Shown piece after piece: positions 44,011 through 53,102 of a DNA stretch of 64,000 nt. Below the pieces are notes generated by a model. It was given only the letters and a program-made list of their open reading frames with translations. It did no database searches and was not told the origin of the DNA. Position numbers and translations under genes: made by a program. Where the stretch lies: the NCBI RefSeq assembly GCF_020164555.1, contig NZ_JAIQZB010000014.1, forward strand, positions 60,141-124,140. The letters run 5' to 3'. How positions within the stretch are numbered: position 1 is the stretch's first letter; every line of letters begins with the position of its first letter. Origin of the DNA: Salegentibacter lacus (GTDB taxonomy: Bacteria > Bacteroidota > Bacteroidia > Flavobacteriales > Flavobacteriaceae).

Positions 44011-45555
44011 TTAATTTGTCAACTCCACAATAACCGGAGCTACCTTTTTAAGCTTGTAACTGGAATTACCGGAAATGCCTGCCTGAATATCAAAAATAGT
44101 TACGCTTTCTCCTCTTCCAGCTCTTCTTAAGGCCGCTTTCGCTCTGTCATCTAATCTACTTCCATTAATTCTTATTGTAGGTTGTCCGGGAACTTTAAAG
44201 CTAAATCCTGTTACATTAAGATCTAGGTTAAAGTCAAAATCTGGAAGGCTTGCACTAATAGTAGCAATTTCTAAGCTATTACGTTGCATTTGCACCGAAC
44301 CGTTTTCACCTCTTACTGTTCCAACAGGTTGAGGAATATCTTTAATTCTAAAAGTTTTACTGTCTGAAACAGTTTCACCATCAGGTAACTTACCGCTTAC
44401 ATTAATAGAAACCTCTCTGGCCTGTAAATTAGTAACATTCATAACATATTGTCCTGCACCACCAGCCGGTGAAAGTCCAGGTGCCTGCGCACTAACACTT
44501 CCAACTCCAGGAATAGAGATCGTCATTGGGTTTTGAACCCCACGATAAAGTACATTCATTTTATCGGCTGAAATAACCGCTGAATTTGGCTTAGGAATTA
44601 CCGCGTAAGAACTGCTAATTGGTATTCTTACAATTGAATCTCCTTCTTTAAACTGAAGCTCTCCATTAATCTCTTTCTCTCCCACATTTCCCGCAGGGAA
44701 ATCTAACATAACCTGTCCAGCTTGTGTACTTTCTACTTCATTACCGTTTATAGTAACATTCTCAAACTTTAAAGTGGGATCTACACGGCCAAGAACAACT
44801 TTACCTGTAAAGTTTTCACCACTAAAGAAAGCAGTTTTATCTGGAACTACTATCGCCTGATAATTAGTTAAAGAAACATCACTTTGCAACTGACCTTCAA
44901 GCATTGAAGATAAAATATCGTTTTCAGTATTTCTAACATCAGTTTGTATCTGCGTTAGTTTTGTTAGAGAAGCAATTAACGGAAACCCTTGATAATTATA
45001 CATTAACCAGGGCTTGGTTACGTTTTCGTTATTAGTTACTTCTTCAGTAGAAAAATCCTTAGCTACCTCACTTCTAATTTGTGGAAAACCACCTCCTAGA
45101 ATAGAAAGTACTTCATTTCTATAATTGTCTATAGCAGCAACAAATTCTTCTCCTCTTGGAGTTACCCTACCGCTCGCAAAAAATAAGTTGTCTAACTTAT
45201 CAGAGCGATCCATAGCTTCATAATTGCTTCTATCTTCAGCCTCAAAATCGGCTAATAATTCTTCTTTAAGGTTACCAACAGTAGTATAAAGATTATCAGA
45301 AAGAGTGCCTATTTGTTCGGCTTTGGCTTCTAATTCTTCATATTTTGCGGGTTGTTCTTCGGCTTTAGCGGCTAAACCAGCCATTGCCATATCGTTACGT
45401 TGAGATGTAGTAGCATTAGATTCTTCCAGGTCTTCATTCATTTGACCGAAAGCTGTTAATACTTCCTTAGACATATTTAGTGCCATCATCGCGATGAAAA
45501 CCAGATACATCAGGTTAATCATCTTCTGTCTTGGGGTTTGTTTTCCAGACGCCAT
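44011..45555 (-). CDS. gldM: Type IX secretion / gliding motor protein GldM
   Basis: 514 aa, single N-terminal TM helix (KMINLMYLVFIAMMALNMSK, residues about 9-28) then a long helical periplasmic region (30-220) and three or more beta domains (D2-D4) up to the end. GldM joins with GldL as the proton-powered rotary motor; its periplasmic end reaches GldK/GldN. The front is almost a family signature (GKQTPRQKMINLMYLVFIAM). It follows gldL by 54 nt. Confidence 0.97.
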   Translation of the reverse strand: MASGKQTPRQKMINLMYLVFIAMMALNMSKEVLTAFGQMNEDLEESNATTSQRNDMAMAGLAAKAEEQPAKYEELEAKAEQIGTLSDNLYTTVGNLKEELLADFEAEDRSNYEAMDRSDKLDNLFFASGRVTPRGEEFVAAIDNYRNEVLSILGGGFPQIRSEVAKDFSTEEVTNNENVTKPWLMYNYQGFPLIASLTKLTQIQTDVRNTENDILSSMLEGQLQSDVSLTNYQAIVVPDKTAFFSGENFTGKVVLGRVDPTLKFENVTINGNEVESTQAGQVMLDFPAGNVGEKEINGELQFKEGDSIVRIPISSSYAVIPKPNSAVISADKMNVLYRGVQNPMTISIPGVGSVSAQAPGLSPAGGAGQYVMNVTNLQAREVSINVSGKLPDGETVSDSKTFRIKDIPQPVGTVRGENGSVQMQRNSLEIATISASLPDFDFNLDLNVTGFSFKVPGQPTIRINGSRLDDRAKAALRRAGRGESVTIFDIQAGISGNSSYKLKKVAPVIVELTN

Positions 45556-45609
45556 ATGCTAATTAGTTTTGTTCTTTAATAATTTAGGTTTTCAGGGGTA
45601 ATGTTTTTA

Positions 45610-46272
45610 CTAATTAGTCGCCATGCTACTGCGCGTACCGTTCATAGCAGTAAGCATACCTCCATAAACTCCGTTTAAAGAACTAAGGTTAGCTGCAAGA
45701 GATCCCATTTCCTGGTTTAACTTACCGGCATTCTCTGCAACCTCCTGGTTGATTTCTGCCTGACGTGAAGCTGATTCTACCTGAGCCTTATAAATATTAT
45801 TCAATGTTTCCATTTGCGTTGCAGCTGTAGTAAGCTCTTCGCTGTATTTCTTCTGTGATGCCATAGCGTCTACGGTAGGTGCAATACCTTTTGCAGCACC
45901 TTCAAAATTACGAATGCTATCTCCAAGACTGCTCATTAAATTAGCATCTATCTTAGCTTCTTTAAGCATTTCGTCAAGTTTCTTAGACAGCTGTCCCTGA
46001 GTCTCTTTTTCATCCTCAATCACCGTTGCGCTACGGCGACTTCCCTGCCCACCGGCTAATTCAGGATAAACTAAAGACCAGTCAAGATCGTCGTCTGTTG
46101 GTTCAAAAGCAGAGTATGCGAATACAAAAGCTTCCACTACAAGACCTGCAATAAGCATAGGGTTTGCAAATGGCCAGTGCATAATTTTAAAAAGTGCACC
46201 TAATATTACAACTGATGCACCTAAACCGTACACCATGTTAGTTATTCTCTTAGTTGAATTTGATTTTGCCAT
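45610..46272 (-). CDS. gldL: Type IX secretion / gliding motor protein GldL
   Basis: 220 aa. Two membrane helices near the front (about 12-30 and 36-54) with the conserved FKIMHWPFANPMLIAG between and within them, including the Lys/Glu used in proton flow in the family (Glu48 in VVEAF). A long cytoplasmic coiled region follows, ending with repeats of QAEINQEVAENAGKLNQEMG. It forms a pentamer around the GldM dimer. It follows gldK by about 47 nt. Confidence 0.97.
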   Translation of the reverse strand: MAKSNSTKRITNMVYGLGASVVILGALFKIMHWPFANPMLIAGLVVEAFVFAYSAFEPTDDDLDWSLVYPELAGGQGSRRSATVIEDEKETQGQLSKKLDEMLKEAKIDANLMSSLGDSIRNFEGAAKGIAPTVDAMASQKKYSEELTTAATQMETLNNIYKAQVESASRQAEINQEVAENAGKLNQEMGSLAANLSSLNGVYGGMLTAMNGTRSSMATN

Positions 46273-46319
46273 AATAATAAAATAGATTTAGATTTTCTAC
46301 TGGTTAAATAGGTTGTTAA

Positions 46320-47684
46320 TTATCTGTTAGGTTGATTTAGGGTAACATCTGTTCCGAGGTAATCCTGAACAGTTCTAAAGCCAATATAGCTTCTTGCTGA
46401 ATCTGCATATTCGTAATCTCTTGAGCTCACCTGAAGGAAATAAGCTACATCCTTCCAGGATCCTCCCCGAACTACTTTTCGCATATCATCGGGATTGTTC
46501 ACTGTAGGGTTCATTGAAGACATATACTCGTAAGAAGCAGGATCGTAAGACGAATCTACCCATTCTCCCACATTACCGGCCATATTATATAACCCGTAGT
46601 CATTAGGATCGTAAGATTTTGCCTCTACTGTATATAATGCCTGGTCTGCTGCATAATCTCCTCTTAATGGTTTGAAATTTGCCATGAAACATCCACGATC
46701 GTTTTTGGCATAAGGTCCTCCCCATGGATAAGTAGCACCTTCAAGACCACCACGGGCGGCATACTCCCATTCACCCTCGGTTGGCAAACGGTAAGAAGGC
46801 ACATTGTGTTCTCCTTTTTCTCTTCGGTAGTAATTGTGATATAAAGTTCTCCATTGTGTAAAAGCTCTTGCCTGTTTCCAGGTAACTCCTACCACCGGAT
46901 AATCGTCAAAAGCACTATGCCAGAAGTAATCATTATGCATAGGCTCGTTATATGAATAGTTGAAATCCCTTATCCATACAGTAGTATCGGGATACACAGG
47001 AATTTCTTCTCTTCTTATATACTCACTTCTATCACCTTGTTGCTTGGCAGCACCCTGAATATCCATCCAGGTATATGTGAATTTTAATTTCTCAACGTCT
47101 ATAGTACGCTGGCCGTTATAAACCTCGTCCATTGGGATATACATCATATCCATCACCTCAGCATAATACACATCAGGATAATCTTCGGTGTCCCAAATAA
47201 TATCAATATCTTTATTTAAACGACGGTTCTCATAAGTATCAGATGGACCTCCCTGTCCGTAGGTATTAAGCATATACTCCTCATAAGGCGTCATGTCACC
47301 TTCATCGGCATCCATAAAAGCATACTCTCCAATCCCGCCTGAGCCATCAGTTTCGCCCATATTTTCAGCCATAATAGCTAATTCAGTTCTAACAATAGAA
47401 TCCTTAACATCATTTACAAACTGGCGGTATTCGGCATTAGTAATTTCGGTTTCATCCATATAGAAAGAACGCACGGTCACCGTTTTTGGTGGTGCATTAC
47501 GCTGGCCTGCGATATCATCATCAGACTTACCCATAATAAACGCACCCCCCGGAATTAATGTCATCCCAAGCGGTTTCTCCGGATTCCACTTCTCCCCTTT
47601 CGCACCAACCAGCTGTCCACGATCTCCACGCCCACAGCTTGAAAGCAAGGCTAGAACAGCTATTAGCGAAATAAATTTCTTCAT
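46320..47684 (-). CDS. gldK: Type IX secretion lipoprotein GldK
   Basis: The frame is open from 47711, but the ATG at 47684 gives a clean lipoprotein start, MKKFISLIAVLALLSSCGRG (Cys17 in the lipobox), so the product is about 454 aa. The body is a formylglycine-generating-enzyme (SUMF1) fold: GMTLIPGGAFIMGKSDDD, FYMDETEITNAEYRQF, LPTEGEWEYAARGG and VVRGGSWKD. It is not thought to be an enzyme; with GldN it forms the periplasmic ring. First gene of gldKLMN, with a promoter-like pair about 40-70 bases upstream. Confidence 0.96.
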   Translation of the reverse strand: MKKFISLIAVLALLSSCGRGDRGQLVGAKGEKWNPEKPLGMTLIPGGAFIMGKSDDDIAGQRNAPPKTVTVRSFYMDETEITNAEYRQFVNDVKDSIVRTELAIMAENMGETDGSGGIGEYAFMDADEGDMTPYEEYMLNTYGQGGPSDTYENRRLNKDIDIIWDTEDYPDVYYAEVMDMMYIPMDEVYNGQRTIDVEKLKFTYTWMDIQGAAKQQGDRSEYIRREEIPVYPDTTVWIRDFNYSYNEPMHNDYFWHSAFDDYPVVGVTWKQARAFTQWRTLYHNYYRREKGEHNVPSYRLPTEGEWEYAARGGLEGATYPWGGPYAKNDRGCFMANFKPLRGDYAADQALYTVEAKSYDPNDYGLYNMAGNVGEWVDSSYDPASYEYMSSMNPTVNNPDDMRKVVRGGSWKDVAYFLQVSSRDYEYADSARSYIGFRTVQDYLGTDVTLNQPNR

Positions 47685-47721
47685 AGTTTCTCTTAGGTTA
47701 AGACATCTCAATTTACGGCAG

Positions 47722-47752
47722 TAAACCTATCTAATTATTTTTTAAAAAACAA
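47722..47752 (-). promoter_or_regulatory. Bacteroidota-type promoter of gldKLMN
   Basis: On the minus strand TTG (47752-47750), exactly 20 bases, then TAGGTTTA (47729-47722), seven of eight to the TAnnTTTG -7 box. It lies about 38 bases ahead of the chosen gldK start. Confidence 0.55.
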
Positions 47753-47799
47753 TATTTTAGGTAAAAATACAGTAAATACCAAGAATGCCTGAAATTATT

Positions 47800-48960
47800 T
47801 TAAACTTCGTTTTTTCTTTTTGCTTTATACCATCTTTCCGGAATTACCTGATTGCAAGCTTCCAGGTAATCTTCCTCGCTGCAAGGTAATAACGTACTCC
47901 TTTTTAGTTTAGTATCTATATGTGCGAGAAACGGAATTTCTATCCACCATCTCCCACTTACAGGACTTTTATAGAACACTAAAATTTCATCATCTATAGG
48001 AACCTGATATTTTATAAACTCTTTTTTCGCTGAAATAGTATTTTCGTTAGTACGATAATTTACACCTTCAGCAAAATACCACATCATTTGAGCCATTAAC
48101 ATCGCACCCAAATTTCCGAATTTTAAATTATCATATTCATAAATTCCGAAGGAACTTACTTTATCGCTAATCCCTGCATAACGCGAAAGTGCGCATATTT
48201 CTTTACCGTCAAATCCGTTAGGAGAAGCAATATCCCGAGAACCCGATGAAGACGCACTAACAGCTGCTAGATCTACGGCTACCATATTCGCATCTCGCAT
48301 TACCGGTTCTACCAATTTAATGTTAGTACTAACCTCTCCTAAACGATAAGCATCAAAGAACAAGCGTTCCATCAATTCTATTTCATCTTGCGAATTAAAG
48401 TAGGTTTGATACCCAATATTTGAATAATTGAATAAATTATAAGGCTGATTTACAACTATTTTGCCAACATAAGATCTATTGCTTATCGCATTTTCGGCAT
48501 CACCCAAATCAAAGCGGCTATCTATATTTACCAGATTCACCATTTGATCTAAAGTATCATAAGCCCTATATTGCGCATAAACCAAATCCTGGCTACCACC
48601 TAAAAGCACCGGAATAACGTCTTTTTTTACCAGTTGCGCCACCAGAGTCTGTACAGCAAAATAAGTGTCCTCTACCGTTTCCCCTTTTTCAATATCACCA
48701 AGATCGACAATATTAATATGCCAGTTTCCCGGGAACAAACTATAAAATGCCTTTCTTACATCTACAAAATCAAGAAAGTCTATTTCTTCTCCCAGGCGGT
48801 TTTCCTTAATACCAACCACTGCCATTTGTACGCCATCTAAATCTGGCAAACCTTGAGTGGCGGTATGTTTTTTTACTGAATTCCCCAGAGAATGCTCACC
48901 AAAGCCGGTGATCTCCCTAAGCAAATCTTCAGAAAGGGGACTCAGAAAATCTAAATCCAT
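47800..48960 (-). CDS. Arginase-fold protein with lost metal ligands (formimidoylglutamase-like)
   Basis: 386 aa with an arginase/formimidoylglutamase-type body. The three metal motifs are altered: GGDH is GGSQD (121-125, His to Gln124), DAHxD is DSRFD (147-151, His to Arg149), and SxDxD is AVDLA (228-232, second Asp to Ala232). Three of six ligands are therefore gone, so ureohydrolase action is unlikely and a structural or regulatory role is more probable. It sits 3 nt after topA and upstream of gldK on the same strand, so it may belong with the motility/secretion genes. Database labels of hutG type would be misleading. Confidence 0.8.
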   Translation of the reverse strand: MDLDFLSPLSEDLLREITGFGEHSLGNSVKKHTATQGLPDLDGVQMAVVGIKENRLGEEIDFLDFVDVRKAFYSLFPGNWHINIVDLGDIEKGETVEDTYFAVQTLVAQLVKKDVIPVLLGGSQDLVYAQYRAYDTLDQMVNLVNIDSRFDLGDAENAISNRSYVGKIVVNQPYNLFNYSNIGYQTYFNSQDEIELMERLFFDAYRLGEVSTNIKLVEPVMRDANMVAVDLAAVSASSSGSRDIASPNGFDGKEICALSRYAGISDKVSSFGIYEYDNLKFGNLGAMLMAQMMWYFAEGVNYRTNENTISAKKEFIKYQVPIDDEILVFYKSPVSGRWWIEIPFLAHIDTKLKRSTLLPCSEEDYLEACNQVIPERWYKAKRKNEV

Positions 48961-48963
48961 ATA

Positions 48964-51513
48964 TTACTTCTTCTTTTTTGTAGCTGATTTTTTTTTAGCG
49001 GTGCTCTTCTTAGCAGTCGTCTTTTTTGCCGGAGCTTTCTTTTTTGTAGTCTTTTTCTTCTTTTTAGATTTTTCCTCAAGAATTTCTTTCACTTCCTCCA
49101 AACTCAAATTCTCGGCATCTGTGGTTTTAGGCAATTCAATTTTGGTTTTACCTTTAATGATATTAAACCTTCCCCAACGTGCTTTTTCAACTCTAATTCC
49201 TTCTTCTTCCCAGTTATGAATCAATTTTTCACGCTCTTTACGCTTTTTATCCTCAATCAGGGTTTCAATATCTTCAATAGAAAGATTATCAAAATCGTAT
49301 TTTTTGTTCACATTTATGAAAATCCCGTTCCACTTTAGGAAAGGCCCAAAACGACCTACTCCTTTTTGAACCGGCATATCTTCATAATGGTGAATTGGCG
49401 CATCGGCCTTTTCTTTTTCCTTGATCAATTCCATCGCCCGGTCAAAATCTACGTTCAACGGGTCTTCTCCTTTTTCAAGGGAAACATATTTTTTACCGAA
49501 TCTCACATAAGGACCAAAACGGCCGTTATTTACCTCAACTTTTTCGTCTTTATATTCTCCTAATTCCTTTGGAAGCTGAAAAAGGTCCATCGCTTCTTCG
49601 TAAGTAACAGAATCTAAAGTTTGGTCTGGCCCAAGGCTGGCAAATTTTGGTTTTTCATCGTCTTCTACTGAACCAATTTGAACCATAGGCCCAAATTTTC
49701 CTAAACGAACACTTACCGGCTTTCCGGTTTCGGGATCTTCGCCTAAAATTCTTTCGCCAACTTCCCTATCGGCATTTTTGGCTACATCTTCTACCTGCGG
49801 ATGAAAGTCTTCATAGAATTCCTTCATCATATGTGTCCATTCTTCATTTCCTTCTGCGATGTCATCAAAACTTTGCTCAACTCTCGCGGTAAAATTATAA
49901 TCAAGAATGTTTGAAAAATGATTTACAAGAAAATCGGTCACCACCATTCCCACTGCGGTTGGCACTAATTTTCCTTTATCACTTCCAACATTTTCCGTTA
50001 GTTTATTCTCTTTAATATTTTCTTCTTTAAGCACAAACTGCAAATACTCGCGTTCTGTACCATCTACCGACCCTTTTTCAATATAATTCCTATTCTGAAT
50101 TGTAGAAATTGTAGGCGCATAAGTTGAAGGTCGTCCAATGCCCAATTCCTCCAGCTTCTTCACCAAAGAAGCTTCAGTATATCTATAAGGTGGTCTTGTA
50201 AATCTTTCGGTTGCGGTAATGTATTTATTATTTAACGGCTGATTTTCCTTTAAAGCCGGTAACATTCCGTTTTGCTCTTCTGCATCTTCATCGTCATCGG
50301 TACTTTCCAGGTAAACTTTCAGGAAACCATCAAATTTCAAAACTTCTCCATTCGCAGTAAACTGCTTATCGTGTTTAGAAGCTTCAATCTTTACATTGGT
50401 ACGCTCTAATTGCGCTTCGCTCATTTGCGAGGCGATAGCCCGCTTCCATATCAACTCGTATAAACGCTGTTCGTCACGATCTGCCCTTACCGAATGGCTG
50501 GCAAAATTTGTTGGTCTAATCGCTTCGTGAGCCTCCTGTGCTCCTTTAGTTTTTCCTTTAAACTGCCTGGATTTAGCATATTTATCTCCGTAAGCTTTTA
50601 AAATCTCTTCATTAGCTCCTTTTCGTGCATCTTCTGAAAGATTTACCGAATCTGTTCTCATATAAGTAATATGACCGGCTTCGTATAAACGCTGGGCCAT
50701 CGTCATGGTCTTACTTACCGAAAAATATAATTTTCTCGCTGCCTCCTGCTGTAAAGTTGAAGTGGTAAATGGCGGTGCAGGAGATTTTTTGGCAGGTTTG
50801 GTAGTAAGTTCTGCTACTTTAAAATCTGATCCCAGGTTTTGCTGAAGAAATTCTTCGGCTTCCTTACGGGTATCAAAATTCTTAGGAATTTTAGCTTTAA
50901 AAGATTTACCATCTTCGGTGGTAAATTCGGCATCTATTCTAAAGGAAGCTTCCGCAGAAAAATTCTGAATTTCACGCTCTCTTTCTACAATAAGCCTAAC
51001 CGCAACAGACTGAACCCGTCCGGCTGAAAGACCACCTTTTACTTTTCGCCATAAAACCGGTGAAAGTTCGTAACCCACCAACCTATCTAAAACCCTTCGA
51101 GCTTGTTGGGCGTTTACCAGGTTATAATTAATATCTCGTGGATTGTCTATGGCCTTAAGAATAGCCGATTTAGTGATCTCGTGAAAAACAATTCTTTTGG
51201 TTTTCTCACTTGTAAGATTAAGCTCCTCGGCAAGGTGCCAGGCTATAGCTTCTCCCTCCCGGTCTTCATCACTTGCCAGCCATACCATATCGGCATCTTT
51301 CGCAAAACCTTTTAGTTTTCTAACTACATCTTTTTTGTCTTTAGAAACTATATATTTTGGTTTAAAATTACCTTCGGTATCTACACCTAATTCTTTTGTA
51401 GGCAGGTCGGCAATATGTCCAAAACTTGAAGCTACCTTATAATCTTTCCCCAAAAATTTCTCGATGGTTTTCGCCTTGGCAGGGGACTCTACAATCACTA
51501 AATTCTTTGCCAT
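48964..51513 (-). CDS. topA: DNA topoisomerase I
   Basis: 849 aa. TOPRIM domain at the front (SPAKAKTIEKFLG, then SDEDREGE at 81-88 with the metal acids), and the active Tyr284 in HITYMRTDSV. Several C-terminal repeats follow (RLGKFGPMVQIG, NNGRFGPYVRFGKK, GRFGPFLKWNG), which are degenerate topo-C domains without zinc cysteines. The last 40 residues are a lysine/alanine/threonine-rich tail (KKKAPAKKTTAKKS), typical of flavobacteria. It relaxes negative supercoils. The arginase-like gene starts 3 nt later. Confidence 0.97.
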   Translation of the reverse strand: MAKNLVIVESPAKAKTIEKFLGKDYKVASSFGHIADLPTKELGVDTEGNFKPKYIVSKDKKDVVRKLKGFAKDADMVWLASDEDREGEAIAWHLAEELNLTSEKTKRIVFHEITKSAILKAIDNPRDINYNLVNAQQARRVLDRLVGYELSPVLWRKVKGGLSAGRVQSVAVRLIVEREREIQNFSAEASFRIDAEFTTEDGKSFKAKIPKNFDTRKEAEEFLQQNLGSDFKVAELTTKPAKKSPAPPFTTSTLQQEAARKLYFSVSKTMTMAQRLYEAGHITYMRTDSVNLSEDARKGANEEILKAYGDKYAKSRQFKGKTKGAQEAHEAIRPTNFASHSVRADRDEQRLYELIWKRAIASQMSEAQLERTNVKIEASKHDKQFTANGEVLKFDGFLKVYLESTDDDEDAEEQNGMLPALKENQPLNNKYITATERFTRPPYRYTEASLVKKLEELGIGRPSTYAPTISTIQNRNYIEKGSVDGTEREYLQFVLKEENIKENKLTENVGSDKGKLVPTAVGMVVTDFLVNHFSNILDYNFTARVEQSFDDIAEGNEEWTHMMKEFYEDFHPQVEDVAKNADREVGERILGEDPETGKPVSVRLGKFGPMVQIGSVEDDEKPKFASLGPDQTLDSVTYEEAMDLFQLPKELGEYKDEKVEVNNGRFGPYVRFGKKYVSLEKGEDPLNVDFDRAMELIKEKEKADAPIHHYEDMPVQKGVGRFGPFLKWNGIFINVNKKYDFDNLSIEDIETLIEDKKRKEREKLIHNWEEEGIRVEKARWGRFNIIKGKTKIELPKTTDAENLSLEEVKEILEEKSKKKKKTTKKKAPAKKTTAKKSTAKKKSATKKKK

Positions 51514-51532
51514 AACTCTATTTTTCTAGCTG

Positions 51533-51540
51533 CAAAAGTA
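51533..51540 (-). promoter_or_regulatory. Candidate -7 box of topA
   Basis: TACTTTTG on the minus strand, a full TAnnTTTG match, about 20 bases ahead of the topA ATG. No TTG at the usual distance, so moderate only. Confidence 0.45.
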
Positions 51541-51654
51541 TATCAATTTTTTTTTAACAGCCTACATGATTTTATAAAACAACAAGAAACAGCTTGCAAA
51601 ACAGCCGCATTCAAGACTTCGCGCTTAAAAAATTCTTTTTATATCAAAACTATA

Positions 51655-51679
51655 AAAAAGCCCCGCAGAGTTGCGGGGC
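51655..51679 (-). terminator. Terminator of the LVIVD lipoprotein gene
   Basis: GCCCCGCA/TGCGGGGC (51660-51667 with 51672-51679), 8 GC-rich pairs and a 4-base loop, with T-run on the minus strand. It stands 28 bases past the stop of the LVIVD gene. Confidence 0.9.
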
Positions 51680-51706
51680 ATCCTTAAAAAACCAAACAAA
51701 ATAAAA

Positions 51707-52960
51707 TCAATTAAGGTTGAAAGTACTTAGCAAATTGATCTCATTACCTTTATAAGTATATTGGAAGAGTGTATTATCCCCAACCATTAAGAGCACATCT
51801 TCTAAAGGGATGACGTCATAGGTGTTAATGTCCTGAAAATGGTCTATTAGTTCCAGGTTGGGGGTGTTCTTTGTGTCATATATTTTTAAACCGGCAGTAC
51901 CGTCGCAAACAAAAAGCCAGTCATCTTTTACTCCAAGTCCGTAAGGATTTTCCATATCATAAGATTGTAATAACTCCGGATTAGACTTATCGGCTACATC
52001 AATTACATCCAGCTGGCTCCATTCCTGTCCGCAGGCGTTTCCACCTCGAATGGTTACATAAGCAATATCGTCCTTTACAACCACGGGATCGCAACCAAGA
52101 ATATGGCTAAACATAGATTTAAATTGTGGTGTGGCGGGATTTTCTACACTATAGATATACATACCCGTAGAACTTCCCAGGTATAGGTGGTTTTCTTTAT
52201 AAAAAATCGTTTCAATATCTCTTCCTACCCATTCGGTTTTTAATAATTCAGGATTACTTAATCCCTCAATATTAAAAACAGATAGCTGATTTTGATCTAC
52301 CACATATAAAAAATCTTCGTAAATATTAAAACGCGCTAAAGAGCCACCGGTACCAGAGCCACCTGATGAATTCCCAGATTCAGCAAAAGACCCGCTGTCA
52401 TTAGTTAGCCAATCTGTATTGCTTGCCATTTCAATCTTTCGCGTTTCCATCACATAACCTATTACCACTTCAGTTTCAGCATTAAAATTATCGCTATCTA
52501 CAAAAGAAGCACTTGCAGGAATGCGGCTATTGTGATTAGGAAAAACGTTTTTCATTCTTTCTCCTTCTTTAATATTATTCATATCACTAATATCAAAAAC
52601 CACCAGGTCCATCGCTGAATTTGCAAACAACATATCATCTTTTACAGCGATATCGGTATTCTGCGGAATTTCAAGAAATTTAATTTTTACAGGATTGCGG
52701 TGATCGCTGTTATTAATAATATGCACTCCTTTCTGATCATCATTTATAAAAACATAATCTCCATAAGAATAAATCTTACCTGCTTCAGTAATCGCTCTTG
52801 GCTCAGAGATCTTCACCATAGCCCTAAATTCTTCAATAGGCTTCACCACCGGCACCGCTACATTATAAAATTCTCCTTCCGTAGTGTCCTTCTCGCAAGA
52901 AGTGAACAAAGCCATTAGAGCCAGAATAAGCAACGTAATTATACTGTAGAAAAATCTCAT
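51707..52960 (-). CDS. LVIVD-repeat lipoprotein
   Basis: 417 aa. Lipoprotein signal (MRFFYSIITLLILALMALFTSCE, Cys22). The rest is beta-propeller repeats of the LVIVD type: DYVFINDDQKGVHIIN, DMLFANSAMDLVVFDIS, EDFLYVVDQNQLSVFNIE, NHLYLGSSTGMYIYSV, DDWLFVCDGTAGLKIYD. It is probably exposed on the envelope; ligand unknown. It is divergent from miaB and ends in a strong terminator. Confidence 0.9.
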   Translation of the reverse strand: MRFFYSIITLLILALMALFTSCEKDTTEGEFYNVAVPVVKPIEEFRAMVKISEPRAITEAGKIYSYGDYVFINDDQKGVHIINNSDHRNPVKIKFLEIPQNTDIAVKDDMLFANSAMDLVVFDISDMNNIKEGERMKNVFPNHNSRIPASASFVDSDNFNAETEVVIGYVMETRKIEMASNTDWLTNDSGSFAESGNSSGGSGTGGSLARFNIYEDFLYVVDQNQLSVFNIEGLSNPELLKTEWVGRDIETIFYKENHLYLGSSTGMYIYSVENPATPQFKSMFSHILGCDPVVVKDDIAYVTIRGGNACGQEWSQLDVIDVADKSNPELLQSYDMENPYGLGVKDDWLFVCDGTAGLKIYDTKNTPNLELIDHFQDINTYDVIPLEDVLLMVGDNTLFQYTYKGNEINLLSTFNLN

Positions 52961-53037
52961 AATTATTAGGTTGGTTTCTATATAGATGCAGCAAACACAA
53001 AAAGGTTGCGTGAGAAAATTAAAAAAATTGCTGTCAC

Positions 53038-53069
53038 TTTGTCAGAAGTTCGTTTTACCCTTATCTTTG
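53038..53069 (+). promoter_or_regulatory. Bacteroidota-type promoter of miaB
   Basis: TTTG (53038-53041), 20 bases, then TATCTTTG (53062-53069), a full match to both boxes of the Bacteroidota primary-sigma consensus. It lies 33 bases ahead of the miaB ATG. Confidence 0.8.
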
Positions 53070-53102
53070 CATTTCTTAATCCTGAAAAGGAAGAATTGAA
53101 AT

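Noticed and set aside
46320..47711. Longer GldK start at 47711
   Set aside because: It puts nine residues ahead of a perfect lipoprotein signal; the start at 47684 fits better.
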